Source of the DNA: DATAMF01 sp964472565
GTDB taxonomy: Bacteria > Chloroflexota > Anaerolineae > Aggregatilineales > Aggregatilineaceae
Length of the DNA: 50,919 nucleotides
Assembly (NCBI GenBank): GCA_964472565.1
Contig: CAYYNB010000019.1
Location: forward strand, 1-50,919
Reading direction: 5' to 3'
Shown here: in pieces, positions 39,672 to 50,919 of the stretch
Layout of the letters: every line of letters begins with the position of its first letter
How positions within the stretch are numbered: position 1 is the stretch's first letter
Program-made: the position numbers and the translations under genes
Notes under the pieces: generated by a model
Told to the model about the DNA's origin: nothing
What the model saw: the letters and a program-made list of their open reading frames with translations, nothing else
Databases searched by the model: none

Positions 39672-42422
39672 TCACGGGGCAATTTGAGCCTGCCACGCCT
39701 TGCGATGCTGTTCGCGCAAATACGCCTTTGTGATCTCCGCCGCCGCAGACGGCAGCAGAATCAGCGGCAGCAAATACAGCCAATGGGTGAAACTCAGTGC
39801 CACTGTGTCGAATACGTCTCGCAGAAATGGGACATAAATCGCCACCAGCAGCAGCACCGCCGACGTTGCCACCGCGTACTGCATCACTTTATTCGTGAAT
39901 ATCCCTATCTTAAACAGCGAATACAGCTCGGATCGGGTGGTATATGCGCGGACCAGTTCCGAACTGGACAGCGTCACAAATGCCATCGTACGCGCCAGAT
40001 TCCACCCTGATCCGTCCAGGTGACACCCCAGCATAAACGCGCCCAGCGTCACCGCTGTGATGATCAGTGTCTGGATCACCATCCCAATCCGCATATCCCG
40101 GTTGATGATCGGCTCCCGCACCGGGCGCGGCGGCTGATCCATAATATCCGGATCGCCTTTTTCCACGCCCAACGCCAGCGCCGGTGCGCCATCCGTCAGC
40201 AAATTCAGCCATAACAGTTGAATCGGCGTTAGCGGCGACGGCGCGCCCGCAGCGGTGGCGAAGAAGATCACACCGATCTCTGCGAGGTTGCAACTGAGCA
40301 AAAAATACACAAATTTACGGATATTCGAGTAGATCACGCGCCCCTGTTCCACCGCCGACACAATGCTGACATAGTTATCATCCGTCAGCACCATATCCGC
40401 TGTTTCTTTAGATACATCCGTCCCCGTGATCCCCATCGCCACCCCGATACTCGCCCGCTTGAGCGCCGGTGCATCATTCACCCCATCGCCCGTCATCGCC
40501 ACGACATGATCCCGCGCGCGGAACGCCTCTACGATTCGCACTTTATGTTCCGGCGACACCCGCGCGAAAACATCCACATCATCGACCATTTTTGCCAATT
40601 CGTCCGGCGACATAAGTTCGATTTCGCTGCCCTTCACCACGCGCCCACCGTTCCGCAGCAGCCCGATTTCCTGTGCGATGGCCCGCGCCGTGTCGGGATA
40701 ATCGCCCGTCACCATCACAGTCCGAATCCCGGCGTGCCGCGCCTTTTCAATGGCGGGTTTCACTTCAGGCCGCGCCGGATCAATCATCGCGGTCAGTCCG
40801 ATCAGGGTCAGGTGATTTTCGATTTCCTCTGGCTCCAACTGTTCTGGAAGTTTATCAAGCTGGCGCTGCGCCACCGCCAGCACGCGTAGCGCCTGGTTCG
40901 CCAGGTCCCGATTCACGTTCCGAATGTGTTCGCGGCGCTCCGGCGTCAGCACAATCGGCTGCCCGTTTTCCAGAATCGTATCGCAGTGATCGAGCACAAT
41001 TTCTGGTGCGCCCTTCGTAAACACAACATACCCCGGCTTGTCTGGCTGCTGGTGAACGGTGCTCATCCGTTTCCGCGTCGCATCAAACGGAATTTCATTC
41101 ACACGGGGATACTCCCGCTCCGTCTTCTCGCGCCACAGATCCGCTTTAGCAGCAGCAACAACTATTGCGCCTTCCGTTGGATCACCGATCATGCGATACG
41201 CGGCATCCCCATTCGTTTCCAGGCGCGCATCGCTCGCCAACACACCACCCAGCAGCAGGCGCTGAATATCGGGCAGACTCTGAACACCTGTCACCTGCCC
41301 ATCCTGCCGGAATTCCCCCTCAACCGCATACCCTTGTCCGCTCACATCCAGCCGGATTCCAGCGACATACAGCCGGGTGACGGTCATCTGATTTTGGGTC
41401 AGCGTACCGGTTTTATCCGAGCAAATCGCCGATGCACTTCCCAGCGTTTCGACAGCAGGCAGGCGGCGGATCAGTGCATTCCGCCGGATCATTTCGCGCA
41501 TCCCAATCGCCAGATTAATCGTCACAATCGCGGGCAGTCCCTCTGGAACGGCGGCAATCGCCAGTGCTACGGCGGTCAATAGCGACTCTTTCAGCGCATC
41601 AAACAGCTCCATATCGTCCGATGTGAGCTGGCGTACAAAAATCACAATCCCGACCAGAAAACAGATCGCCAGCGCCCCAATACTCAAGGTGCGCCCAAGC
41701 TGATCCAGCCGCTGCTGAAGAGGTGTCGTCTCTTCTTCCGTCGCTTGCAGCATCCCGGCGATCTTCCCGATCTCCGTCTGCATCCCGGTGCTCACCACCA
41801 CCGCTTTTCCGCGTCCGTAGGTGGTGATCGTGCTCATATACGCCATATTTTTCCGGTCCCCCAGGATGGCGTTCTCACTCACTTCCATATCCGCGCGCTT
41901 ATCCACCGGAACCGATTCGCCGGTCAGCGATGCCTCATCAATTTTGAGATTCGCCACCTCGATCAGACGCACGTCAGCGGGAATGTAATTCCCTGCTTCC
42001 AAAACAACAATATCCCCCGGCACCACCTGACTCGCTGAAATAACCCGCTGGTGTCCGTCGCGTATCACAACGGCATCCGGCGACGCCAGCTTTTTCAGCG
42101 CAGCCAGCGCCTCTTCTGCGCGGCCTTCCTGAATCACGCCCAGAACCGCGTTCAAAATCACAATCGCGGCGATTGCAGCGGCCTCGATCCAGTCGCCCAA
42201 CACCGCGGATAATAAGGCGGCAAAGATCAGAATGTAGATCACAAAGCTTTGAAACTGTGAGAGAAGCCGCTTCCAAAACGTAGGCCGGGGCTGCTCCCGC
42301 AGCGCATTCGGGCCATCCTGTTCCAAGCGCCGGGCGGCTTCCTCGTTTGTCAGGCCAGTAAGTCGATCCGTCCCCAGTTCCTGCATCACACTTTCAGCAG
42401 ATTGGGCATGCCATGTATGCAT
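39672..42422 (-). CDS. P-type calcium-transporting ATPase (P2A/PMR1-SERCA-like)
   Basis: 916-residue cation pump. The order is: an N-terminal cation ATPase domain (LGTDRLTGLTNEEAARRL), membrane helices M1-M2, an actuator domain with TGES, helix M4 with the calcium-site motif PEGLPA, the phosphorylated D336 in SDKTGTLT, the nucleotide domain with KGAPE, the hinge TGDGVNDAPALK and C-terminal helices with NLLTDGAPALALG. PEGL and NxxTD favour Ca2+ export over heavy metals. The ORF extends 29 residues further, but ATG 42422 has GGAAGGA upstream and suits the family. Transcribed alone, divergent from the helicase cluster. Confidence 0.9.
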   Translation of the reverse strand: MHTWHAQSAESVMQELGTDRLTGLTNEEAARRLEQDGPNALREQPRPTFWKRLLSQFQSFVIYILIFAALLSAVLGDWIEAAAIAAIVILNAVLGVIQEGRAEEALAALKKLASPDAVVIRDGHQRVISASQVVPGDIVVLEAGNYIPADVRLIEVANLKIDEASLTGESVPVDKRADMEVSENAILGDRKNMAYMSTITTYGRGKAVVVSTGMQTEIGKIAGMLQATEEETTPLQQRLDQLGRTLSIGALAICFLVGIVIFVRQLTSDDMELFDALKESLLTAVALAIAAVPEGLPAIVTINLAIGMREMIRRNALIRRLPAVETLGSASAICSDKTGTLTQNQMTVTRLYVAGIRLDVSGQGYAVEGEFRQDGQVTGVQSLPDIQRLLLGGVLASDARLETNGDAAYRMIGDPTEGAIVVAAAKADLWREKTEREYPRVNEIPFDATRKRMSTVHQQPDKPGYVVFTKGAPEIVLDHCDTILENGQPIVLTPERREHIRNVNRDLANQALRVLAVAQRQLDKLPEQLEPEEIENHLTLIGLTAMIDPARPEVKPAIEKARHAGIRTVMVTGDYPDTARAIAQEIGLLRNGGRVVKGSEIELMSPDELAKMVDDVDVFARVSPEHKVRIVEAFRARDHVVAMTGDGVNDAPALKRASIGVAMGITGTDVSKETADMVLTDDNYVSIVSAVEQGRVIYSNIRKFVYFLLSCNLAEIGVIFFATAAGAPSPLTPIQLLWLNLLTDGAPALALGVEKGDPDIMDQPPRPVREPIINRDMRIGMVIQTLIITAVTLGAFMLGCHLDGSGWNLARTMAFVTLSSSELVRAYTTRSELYSLFKIGIFTNKVMQYAVATSAVLLLVAIYVPFLRDVFDTVALSFTHWLYLLPLILLPSAAAEITKAYLREQHRKAWQAQIAP

Positions 42423-42558
42423 AAAATGTATTTTCCTTCCAATTTTGACCCAGGTTAAACAGCGATCCACAATACTAACACTCGCCCAAATTTGCCCCAA
42501 ATTCCACAAGGTTGTGGTATACTTCTTCAGAACATCCGTTTTAATCAGGCGAGTCAGG

Positions 42559-44628
42559 ATGCGGCATATGCCTCAATCATTATTTATCGAGGGTCCGGCG
42601 GGCGTCGGCAAAACAACCTATGCGATCACTTATATCCGTGATCTGCTCCAACAAGGCATTCCGCCCGAAAATATCCTGGTGCTGGTGCCTCATCCCGCGC
42701 TCGGCCAACCCTACCGCGATGCTTTTCTGACACCCGACTGGCCTTCGGGCGCTCAAATTCCGGTGATGACACTCGGCAGCCTGACTCAACGCGCCATCGA
42801 AATCTTCTGGCCCGTCATCGCCGAACCCGCCGGATTTGCCCATCCGAAGCGTGAACCCACCTTTTTGAACCTGGAAACAGCTCAGTACTACATGCAGCGT
42901 TTCGCCCAGGAATCAATCGACCTCGGTCTGTTTGACGGCGTGAATATCAAACCCGGACGTATCATCAGTCAGACGCTGGACAACCTCCTGAAAGCGTCCG
43001 CAAACGATTTCACCCTCGACGAGGTGGAAGCACGCTTGATCACCGCCTGGGGAGATCGCCACTCCAGCCGCCCGCTGGTCTACCACGCCAGCCTGGATAT
43101 CGCCCGTCGCTTCCGGGATCACTGCAAGCAGCATAACCTGCTCGACTACTCGCTTCAGTCTGTGCTTTTCTCTCAATATCTGCTGCCCGACCCCCGCTAC
43201 CGTAACTATTTGGGCCAGCATTATCATTATCTCATCGCGGATAACCTGGAAGAACATATCCCCATCGCCCACGATTTTGTCAGTGCGCTGTGGAATTCGC
43301 TCGAAGTCGCCCTGCTGCTCTTTGATACACAGGCCAGTTTTCGCATCTTTTTAGGCGCAGACCCTACCCAAATGCACAGCTTGAAAACGTTATGCGACAG
43401 CACTCAATCCTGGAACAACGCAGTCGGCATTCCTCCGGTTATGGAAGCGCTCGCCCATGAATTTGATCACCTCATTGATCCGGCCCTTGCTGCACCGCCT
43501 CCATCCGGCCTCAATCTCCGGGATGCCTTCGAGTACAACTCCCAGCGCTTCTATCCCCAGATGGTCGCCTGGGTGATCGAGCAGATTTCGAGCCTGATCG
43601 ATCACGGCGTTCCCCCGCGTGAGATCGTCGTTTTAGCGCCTTTTTTAGGCGATTCGCTGCGGTTTACGCTCATGACACAGCTTGAAGCGCGCGGTATTCC
43701 AGCAGTTTCACACCGCCCATCCCGTGCCCTGCGCGACGAACCAGCCGCCCGCGCCATCCTGACCCTTATGGCGCTCTGCCATCCCGATTGGAACATTCAC
43801 CCGCCCGCTGCGGATGTCTCAGATGCACTTCAGCAAGCGATTGAAGGCCTCGACCCCGTCCGCGCCTGGCTGCTCACCCAGATCGTTTACCGGCGTGAAC
43901 TGGCGTCATTCGAGGCGATTCGCCCCGAAACTCAGGCCCGTATCACCTTCACCGTCGGCCAAAAATACGACCATTTGCGCGAATGGATCAGCCTCTACCA
44001 GTCCGAATCGGCAGGCACCATCCCGCCCGATCATTTCCTGAGTCGGCTGTTTGGCGAGGTACTTTCCCAACCCGGCTACGGCTTCCACACGAACCTCGAC
44101 GCCGGGCGCATTGTCTCCGAACTGGTCGAGTCTGCCCGGCGTTTCCGCCGCACACTTTATCCTGATGGCCTGGACGACTGGAGTCCCGCTTCTTATGACT
44201 ACTATTCTCTGGTTCAAGCGGGTTTATTAGCCGCGCTTTACACAGCCAGTTGGCGCGACGAAGAAAAAGATGCGGTTTTTCTCGCTCCTGCTCACACCTT
44301 TTTGATGCGTAATCGCCGCGTGGATTACCAGTTTTGGCTGGATATTGGCAGTTCATTCTGGTGGGAACGCCTGGAACAGCCCCTCACCCATCCCTATGTG
44401 CTCTCGCGGAACTACCCACACGATCAAATGTGGACCGACGACCTCGAATACACCACCCGGCGTGACACACTGCGTCGTTTAATAACCGGGCTAACACGTA
44501 GAGTTAATCAAAAGATTTATCTTGCTATTACAAATCTGGGCGAACAGGGTTACGAGCAGCGCGGACCGCTCTTACAGATTATCCAGAGGTTGATTCAGCG
44601 TTATGAAACAGTTAGTGAGGGTGAATAA
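42559..44628 (+). CDS. AddB-like / degenerate superfamily I helicase subunit
   Basis: 689 residues. Walker A reads IEGPAGVGKTT (K18). A weak motif II is seen in LIADNLEEHIP and motif III-like LGADPTQMHS. Motifs V/VI are eroded, although ITNLGEQGYEQRG lies where the last motif should be. Length and layout recall the helicase-like part of AddB/RecC-type subunits without the C-terminal nuclease. The frame is open from 42445, but ATG 42559 follows AGTCAGG and excludes overlap with the divergent ATPase gene. It leads an operon with a UvrD-type helicase (2-nt gap), an Fe-S nuclease and recJ, suggesting a partner subunit in double-strand break processing. A DNA-binding scaffold is likelier than an active motor. 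Confidence 0.72.
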   Translation: MRHMPQSLFIEGPAGVGKTTYAITYIRDLLQQGIPPENILVLVPHPALGQPYRDAFLTPDWPSGAQIPVMTLGSLTQRAIEIFWPVIAEPAGFAHPKREPTFLNLETAQYYMQRFAQESIDLGLFDGVNIKPGRIISQTLDNLLKASANDFTLDEVEARLITAWGDRHSSRPLVYHASLDIARRFRDHCKQHNLLDYSLQSVLFSQYLLPDPRYRNYLGQHYHYLIADNLEEHIPIAHDFVSALWNSLEVALLLFDTQASFRIFLGADPTQMHSLKTLCDSTQSWNNAVGIPPVMEALAHEFDHLIDPALAAPPPSGLNLRDAFEYNSQRFYPQMVAWVIEQISSLIDHGVPPREIVVLAPFLGDSLRFTLMTQLEARGIPAVSHRPSRALRDEPAARAILTLMALCHPDWNIHPPAADVSDALQQAIEGLDPVRAWLLTQIVYRRELASFEAIRPETQARITFTVGQKYDHLREWISLYQSESAGTIPPDHFLSRLFGEVLSQPGYGFHTNLDAGRIVSELVESARRFRRTLYPDGLDDWSPASYDYYSLVQAGLLAALYTASWRDEEKDAVFLAPAHTFLMRNRRVDYQFWLDIGSSFWWERLEQPLTHPYVLSRNYPHDQMWTDDLEYTTRRDTLRRLITGLTRRVNQKIYLAITNLGEQGYEQRGPLLQIIQRLIQRYETVSEGE

Positions 44629-44630
44629 AT

Positions 44631-46934
<2,304 letters not shown>

Positions 46935-46939
46935 AAAAT

Positions 46940-47773
46940 ATGCCACTTCACCAGTTTTCTCAAAGCAGCCTTCAGGATTATGTCGATTGCCCCCGGCGTT
47001 TCCAGCTTTATTATGTGGATGGGCAGGTGTGGCCCGCGGTCCAGGCTGAACCCGTCATCCGTCACGAGCAGCACATGGATTTAGGTGCGCGTTTTCACCG
47101 TTTGGTGGAACGTCATCAGTTAGGGCTGTCCGCCGATCTCCTCACGGCGACGATTGACGACGATCAACTAAAAGTGTGGTGGGCGTCCTATCTCGACTAC
47201 GCATTTTTGCATAACCTCTCCGGCCAGCGCTACCCGGAACTTACCCTGTCCGCCGAATTAGTCGGCGTCCGGCTGACGGCGATGTATGATTTGCTGCTGA
47301 TCATCCCTGGTGAGCGCGCGATCATCTTCGACTGGAAAACCTATCACACCGCCCCACCCCGCCAGTGGTTCGCCTCTCGTTTGCAAACGCGTGTCTATTC
47401 CTATGTCTTTGCAGTGGCTGGTCAATCGCTGTTCGGTGGAAACCCACAACCGGATCAATTGAGCATGATCTACTGGGTATCGGGTGCCCCGCGCGATACA
47501 ATCACGTTTGACTACTCCCCCGCCCAACTCGATCAGGATCGCGCCTATCTCGCCACCGTGATTCAGGAAATCCAGGCTCGCCCTACCGGTGAGGTGTGGC
47601 CGCTGACATCCGATGAACGCCGCTGTCGTTTCTGCCAGTATCGTTCCCTGTGTGGGCGCGGCACCGCAGCCGCTTTGCTTGAGGATGACAGTGAATACAG
47701 TATGATTGATACTAATATCGCACTGGAGTCTTCGGTTTTGGGATTGGCTGATGTGGAAGAGGTTGGTTTTTAG
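46940..47773 (+). CDS. PD-(D/E)XK nuclease with Fe-S cysteines (AddB C-terminal/Cas4-like)
   Basis: 277 residues. The RecB-like nuclease core shows motif I His in ARFHRLVERH, an acidic TAMYDLLL, the catalytic IIFDWKTYHT (D-x-K) and Q-x-x-x-Y in LQTRVYSYV. Four cysteines frame the fold: C17 (VDCPRRFQ), then C229, C232 and C238 (CRFCQYRSLC), the 4Fe-4S arrangement known from AddB and Cas4. It probably supplies the nuclease activity for the two upstream helicase-like proteins. A Cas4 role is unlikely without cas genes or a CRISPR array. The last 40 residues are acidic and Leu-rich, possibly an interaction tail. Confidence 0.9.
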   Translation: MPLHQFSQSSLQDYVDCPRRFQLYYVDGQVWPAVQAEPVIRHEQHMDLGARFHRLVERHQLGLSADLLTATIDDDQLKVWWASYLDYAFLHNLSGQRYPELTLSAELVGVRLTAMYDLLLIIPGERAIIFDWKTYHTAPPRQWFASRLQTRVYSYVFAVAGQSLFGGNPQPDQLSMIYWVSGAPRDTITFDYSPAQLDQDRAYLATVIQEIQARPTGEVWPLTSDERRCRFCQYRSLCGRGTAAALLEDDSEYSMIDTNIALESSVLGLADVEEVGF

Positions 47774-47784
47774 AGGTATTGACT

Positions 47785-50076
47785 ATGCGAACTATTTGGC
47801 AGGACCCACCGCCGATCCATCCCGATCCCCAGCTTTCTGCCGCTGTGGGCGGGCATCCGCTCGTCACACAGATTCTCTTACAGCGCGGGATTCATACGCC
47901 GGACGCCGCGCACGCCTTTTTAGACGCCAACCGTTACACCCCCGCCCTGCCCAACACGCTGCCCGATCTCGAACACGCTGCCGCGCTGCTCGCCGCCGCC
48001 ATCCGATCCCACTCACCTATCCTGGTCTGGGGCGACTTCGATGCCGACGGTCAGACTTCCACCGCCCTGCTGGTGGATGCGTTATCACAACTTGGGGCCA
48101 ATGTCCGTTTTTATATTCCCCACCGCCTGCACGAATCACACGGCATTCGTCTCGCCAGCCTGCAAGACCAGATCGCCCTGGATCCCCCTGCCCTCTTGCT
48201 GACCTGTGACACGGGCGTTTCCGAGCATGAATCTGTTGACTACGCGAAATCTCAAAATATTCAGGTGGTGATCACCGACCACCACGATCTGCCGCCGACC
48301 CTGCCCAACGCCGACGCCATCATTAATCCCAAGCGCCTGCCGGATCGCCATCCCTTGCGCACCCTGCCCGGTGTTGGCGTGGCCTACAAGCTGATCGAAC
48401 ACCTCTGTACCCTGCACGGGCGCGCCGATCTCCTGCCCACGTTTCTCGATCTCGTCGCTCTCGGCATTGTCGCGGACGTAGCCGAACTCACCCATGACAC
48501 CCGCTACCTGCTGCAAATTGGCCTCGCCCGCCTGCGCAGCACACAGCGGATCGGCTTACGCGCCCTGATCGATATCGCCGCCTTGGATTCCCAAAATCTG
48601 ACGGCAACTGACATCGGTTTCCAGCTTGGCCCCCGCCTCAATGCCGCAGGGCGTTTAGATGACGCTCGCCCGGTCATCGAACTGCTCACCACCGCCGATC
48701 CGGGCCGGGCGCATCTGCTCGCCGCCCATCTGGAAGGACTGAACACCCAGCGCCGCCTCCAGAACCGTCAGATACTCGCCGCCGCCCAGGAGCAAATCGC
48801 GAACGATCCCGCTTTACTCGATTGGGAAGCTCTGGTCCTCGCCCACCCCAATTGGCACGCCGGGATCATCGGCATCGTCGCCAGCCGCCTGGCCGATCAG
48901 TATCAGCGTCCGGTTGTCCTGCTCACCTCATCCGAAGACGGCATCCTGCGCGGCTCGGCCCGTTCCGCCCCCGGCTACGACATCGGCGCGGCCATAGCGG
49001 CCCAGTCCGATTTACTGCTCCACTACGGCGGGCATCCCGGCGCAGCGGGCTTATCCCTGCGCGAAGAATATCTTCCCGCCTTCCGCCGCCGCCTGTCAAA
49101 CACCCTGCACGCCACAAAGGACGCCTCGGTTTTGCCCGGCCTCAATCTGGATGCTTATGTCGCCCTCAAAGACATCACGCCTGCCCTCGCCGCCGAACTC
49201 AACCGCCTCGCCCCGTTTGGCGAAGGTAATCCGCGCATCACGTTAGCAACCACCGACATCACGCTGAAAAACGCCGCGTTTATCGGTCGCGCCCAGCAGC
49301 ACCGCCGCCTGACCGTGCAGGATTTCAGCGGCAATCGGGCCGCGCTGCTCTGGTGGAACAGTGGAGATCGCCCCCTTCCCGAAGGGCTGTTCGACATCGC
49401 CTACGAACTCGAAATCAGCGCCGCCGGGAACGATGTGCAGTTATCGCTGCTCGACTACCGCCGCGCGGCTTCCGCCCCCGTCGAGATCGCGCGCCCGCCG
49501 CGCCAGATGATCGATCTCCGTCAAACACCGGACGCCGACCTGTCTATCTATCCCCACGCGGCTATCTGGGCCGAAGGCTACCGTCTGTCCGACTCCCCCG
49601 GCCAGATACTGACCGCGCTGGCCCCCAGCGACACGCTGATCATCTACACCGCTCCCGCTGCCCCTGAGACGCTTCAGGAGGCGCTGGAACGCGTGCATCC
49701 GGTTCAGGTGGTCCTCCTGGGCCTCAATCCGCCTTATACGTCTCTTGCTGCCGTCCAGCGCCGTTTTCTGGAACTCGTCCGCTATGTGTTGGATCGCCAG
49801 CGTGGCATCACCACCCTCGACGCACTCGCCAGCGCGACCGCCCAATCCCGTCCAACGATCCGCCACCTGCTCGCCTATTACACCGCGCGCGGCGAAATCA
49901 CCGTAAGCGACTCGGGTGATAATCTGCTTCTCGCGCGTGGCGCTACGTCCTCCCAGCCCGACGAACCGGAACACGCCGCCAACTTACGCGCCAGTTTTGC
50001 CGAAACGCTGGCCTACCGTGCCTATTTTCACCGTGCCCAGCCGCACGCCATTCTCGGCTGGGATGAGACACCATGA
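47785..50076 (+). CDS. recJ: Single-stranded-DNA-specific exonuclease RecJ
   Basis: 763-residue 5'-3' exonuclease for resection and repair. The DHH domain has GDFDADGQTS, LLTCDTGVSE and the signature ITDHHDLPP. The DHHA1 domain has GSARSAPGYDIG and HYGGHPGAAGLSL. The OB-like domain follows (FGEGNPRITLA). The extra C-terminal 190 residues contain a winged-helix-like segment (ITTLDALASATAQSRPTIRHLL, split) absent from E. coli RecJ (577 residues). ATG 47785 was preferred to the TTG at 47779 because GAGG lies 8 nt ahead. It follows the nuclease gene by 11 nt and overlaps the next gene by 4 nt. Confidence 0.94.
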   Translation: MRTIWQDPPPIHPDPQLSAAVGGHPLVTQILLQRGIHTPDAAHAFLDANRYTPALPNTLPDLEHAAALLAAAIRSHSPILVWGDFDADGQTSTALLVDALSQLGANVRFYIPHRLHESHGIRLASLQDQIALDPPALLLTCDTGVSEHESVDYAKSQNIQVVITDHHDLPPTLPNADAIINPKRLPDRHPLRTLPGVGVAYKLIEHLCTLHGRADLLPTFLDLVALGIVADVAELTHDTRYLLQIGLARLRSTQRIGLRALIDIAALDSQNLTATDIGFQLGPRLNAAGRLDDARPVIELLTTADPGRAHLLAAHLEGLNTQRRLQNRQILAAAQEQIANDPALLDWEALVLAHPNWHAGIIGIVASRLADQYQRPVVLLTSSEDGILRGSARSAPGYDIGAAIAAQSDLLLHYGGHPGAAGLSLREEYLPAFRRRLSNTLHATKDASVLPGLNLDAYVALKDITPALAAELNRLAPFGEGNPRITLATTDITLKNAAFIGRAQQHRRLTVQDFSGNRAALLWWNSGDRPLPEGLFDIAYELEISAAGNDVQLSLLDYRRAASAPVEIARPPRQMIDLRQTPDADLSIYPHAAIWAEGYRLSDSPGQILTALAPSDTLIIYTAPAAPETLQEALERVHPVQVVLLGLNPPYTSLAAVQRRFLELVRYVLDRQRGITTLDALASATAQSRPTIRHLLAYYTARGEITVSDSGDNLLLARGATSSQPDEPEHAANLRASFAETLAYRAYFHRAQPHAILGWDETP

Positions 50077-50687
50077 CTCACTACCCGATTCCCGCCCAGA
50101 CCATCCGCATCGAAAACGAGGTCATCAACTCCCGTTTTATCGCCACCATAGGCCGCGCCGCGACGGTCGAGGAGGCCAAAGCCTTCATCCAATCGATCCG
50201 CGCCGAAATGCCCGACGCCACCCATCATGTTTACGCCTTCAAAATCGGCTATGGCGGCAGCGTCACCGAAGGCATGTCCGACGATGGCGAACCCTCCGGC
50301 ACATCCGGCCCGCCGATCCTCGCCGTGCTGCGCGGAGCGAACCTCGGTGACGTGGTGATCGTCGTGACGCGCTACTTCGGCGGCACCAAACTGGGCACCG
50401 GCGGTCTGGTTCGAGCCTATGGCGGCGCAGCCAAAGACGCGCTGGCTGCCCTGCCTACCGAACTCAAAATCGAAAAACGCTGCATCGGCATTTCGATTGC
50501 GTACTCATTCTATGAGCGTCTCAAACTACTTCTGGCCGATCACCACGCCGCCATTGACGGCGAAGAATTTGACGCCGAAGTGACCGTCTACGCCACCCTG
50601 CCCGTCGATCAGCTCGCCCCCCTCACGGACGCCCTGCGCGAACTTACCGCCGGACAGGTCACACCGATTCTGCTCGAAACCGAATAA
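50073..50687 (+). CDS. YigZ/IMPACT family protein (UPF0029)
   Basis: 204 residues. Family signatures: SRFIATIGRA, DATHHVYAFKIG, SDDGEPSGTSGPPIL and VVTRYFGGTKLGTGGLVRAYGGA. The C terminus is the ferredoxin-like UPF0029/DUF1949 domain. Relatives regulate translation (IMPACT in eukaryotes); the bacterial role is poorly defined. The start overlaps the recJ stop (ATGA). It is the last gene of the DNA-processing run. Confidence 0.93.
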   Translation: MTHYPIPAQTIRIENEVINSRFIATIGRAATVEEAKAFIQSIRAEMPDATHHVYAFKIGYGGSVTEGMSDDGEPSGTSGPPILAVLRGANLGDVVIVVTRYFGGTKLGTGGLVRAYGGAAKDALAALPTELKIEKRCIGISIAYSFYERLKLLLADHHAAIDGEEFDAEVTVYATLPVDQLAPLTDALRELTAGQVTPILLETE

Positions 50688-50696
50688 AACATTCCG

Positions 50697-50795
50697 AGTT
50701 CACCATCCAAGTTAGTTGGTGAAGTTAGCCAATGAAGTTAGCCAGTGAAGTTAGTCGGTGAATGGTGATGACAATCCTGAACATCTGTGCTATTC
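50697..50795 (-). repeat. Right copy of the dispersed repeat with four 13-bp units
   Basis: Inverted relative to 161-220. Four head-to-tail units lie at 50711-50762: GTTAGTTGGTGAA, GTTAGCCAATGAA, GTTAGCCAGTGAA and GTTAGTCGGTGAA. They are flanked by the same sequences as the single unit at the left end. The copy begins 10 nt after the YigZ stop. Confidence 0.85.
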
Positions 50796-50857
50796 TTTCC
50801 ATAGAGGCTGAATGGATTTAGCGAGAAATCCGAAACCGCACCTTTCCAACTTAAAAC

Positions 50858-50891
50858 TCACGACGCGAAATACCCTTTCACGACGCGAAAT
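50858..50891 (+). repeat. 14-bp direct repeat
   Basis: TCACGACGCGAAAT occurs at 50858-50871 and 50878-50891, 20 bp apart, in the gene-free right edge of the window. Confidence 0.75.
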
Positions 50892-50919
50892 TTCCCCTCA
50901 GTGTGCCGTCAAGGGGGGG

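Noticed and set aside
40926..41582. 218-codon plus-strand frame inside the P-ATPase gene
   Set aside because: Antisense shadow rich in Arg/His/Gln. The P-ATPase motifs on the other strand are complete.
42445..42558. Upstream extension of the AddB-like frame and of the divergent P-ATPase frame
   Set aside because: The two would overlap head to head and leave no promoter space. Better starts with SD lie at 42559 and 42422.
46940..47773. Cas4 of a CRISPR adaptation module
   Set aside because: Same fold and cysteines, but no cas1/cas2 or array, and the gene is embedded with helicases and recJ.
50711..50762. CRISPR-like look of the 13-bp units
   Set aside because: Units abut without spacers and are too short. 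It is a tandem repeat.

Overview
The window reads as one continuous piece of bacterial chromosome with densely packed genes. No phage, transposon or CRISPR array was recognised. The best guess for the host is Chloroflexota, probably Anaerolineae. This is inferred from a SARP-type regulator, many GAF/HisKA sensor kinases, PduO-type cobalamin adenosyltransferase, TrmFO, tandem S41 proteases, SH3b-repeat secreted proteins and several lineage-restricted unknown proteins. No rRNA is present to confirm it.

Layout. 0.2-3.7 kb (minus): tRNA nucleotidyltransferase (cca) with hpt, then a three-gene unit of a helical unknown, a DUF971 protein and a membrane-anchored helix-hairpin-helix protein. 3.9-5.2 kb: SARP/BTAD regulator behind a near-consensus promoter. 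5.3-7.4 kb (minus): tRNA-Arg(TCT) and a two-gene unit of unknown function. 7.6-10.3 kb: aconitase. 10.5-14.9 kb: ribokinase, response regulator, seven-TM histidine kinase and cob(I)alamin adenosyltransferase, tightly packed. 15.3-16.8 kb: tyrosine recombinase with a degenerate TIR domain at its N terminus. 16.8-22.6 kb (minus): TPR protein, trmFO, soluble histidine kinase, hflX and a membrane protein, apparently one operon. 22.7-25.8 kb: lytic transglycosylase, then fabF and plsX on the minus strand. 25.9-38.6 kb: tRNA-Leu(GAG), a secreted five-SH3b protein, a TPR/TM protein, a REC-GAF-kinase hybrid (minus), two S41 proteases, smpB, an unknown, a STAND NTPase with TPRs, tRNA-Arg(TCG), trpS and a zinc-ribbon protein. 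38.6-39.7 kb: a 1 kb gene-free stretch full of repeats. 39.7-42.4 kb (minus): Ca2+-type P-ATPase. 42.6-50.7 kb: a five-gene DNA-processing run (AddB-like helicase, UvrD-type helicase, Fe-S PD-(D/E)XK nuclease, recJ, YigZ-family gene).

Most notable: (1) the TIR-tyrosine recombinase fusion, with an inverted pair of XerD-arm-like half-sites just upstream; (2) the AddA/AddB activities split over three adjacent genes and followed by recJ, a probable end-resection module; (3) the 38.6-39.7 kb spacer, with a consensus promoter running into a hairpin (candidate small RNA), a 28-bp 11-6-11 palindrome shaped like dif, about 205-bp degenerate direct repeats, a cluster of CTGCCGT heptamers and a perfect 22-bp inverted repeat. 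Plus-strand composition also appears to become C-rich from about 39.7 kb onward; (4) inverted copies of one repeat at the two window ends, differing in the number of 13-bp units.

Start codons were chosen from ribosome binding sites, promoters and family lengths. Function calls rest on motif recognition by eye, without any database search.
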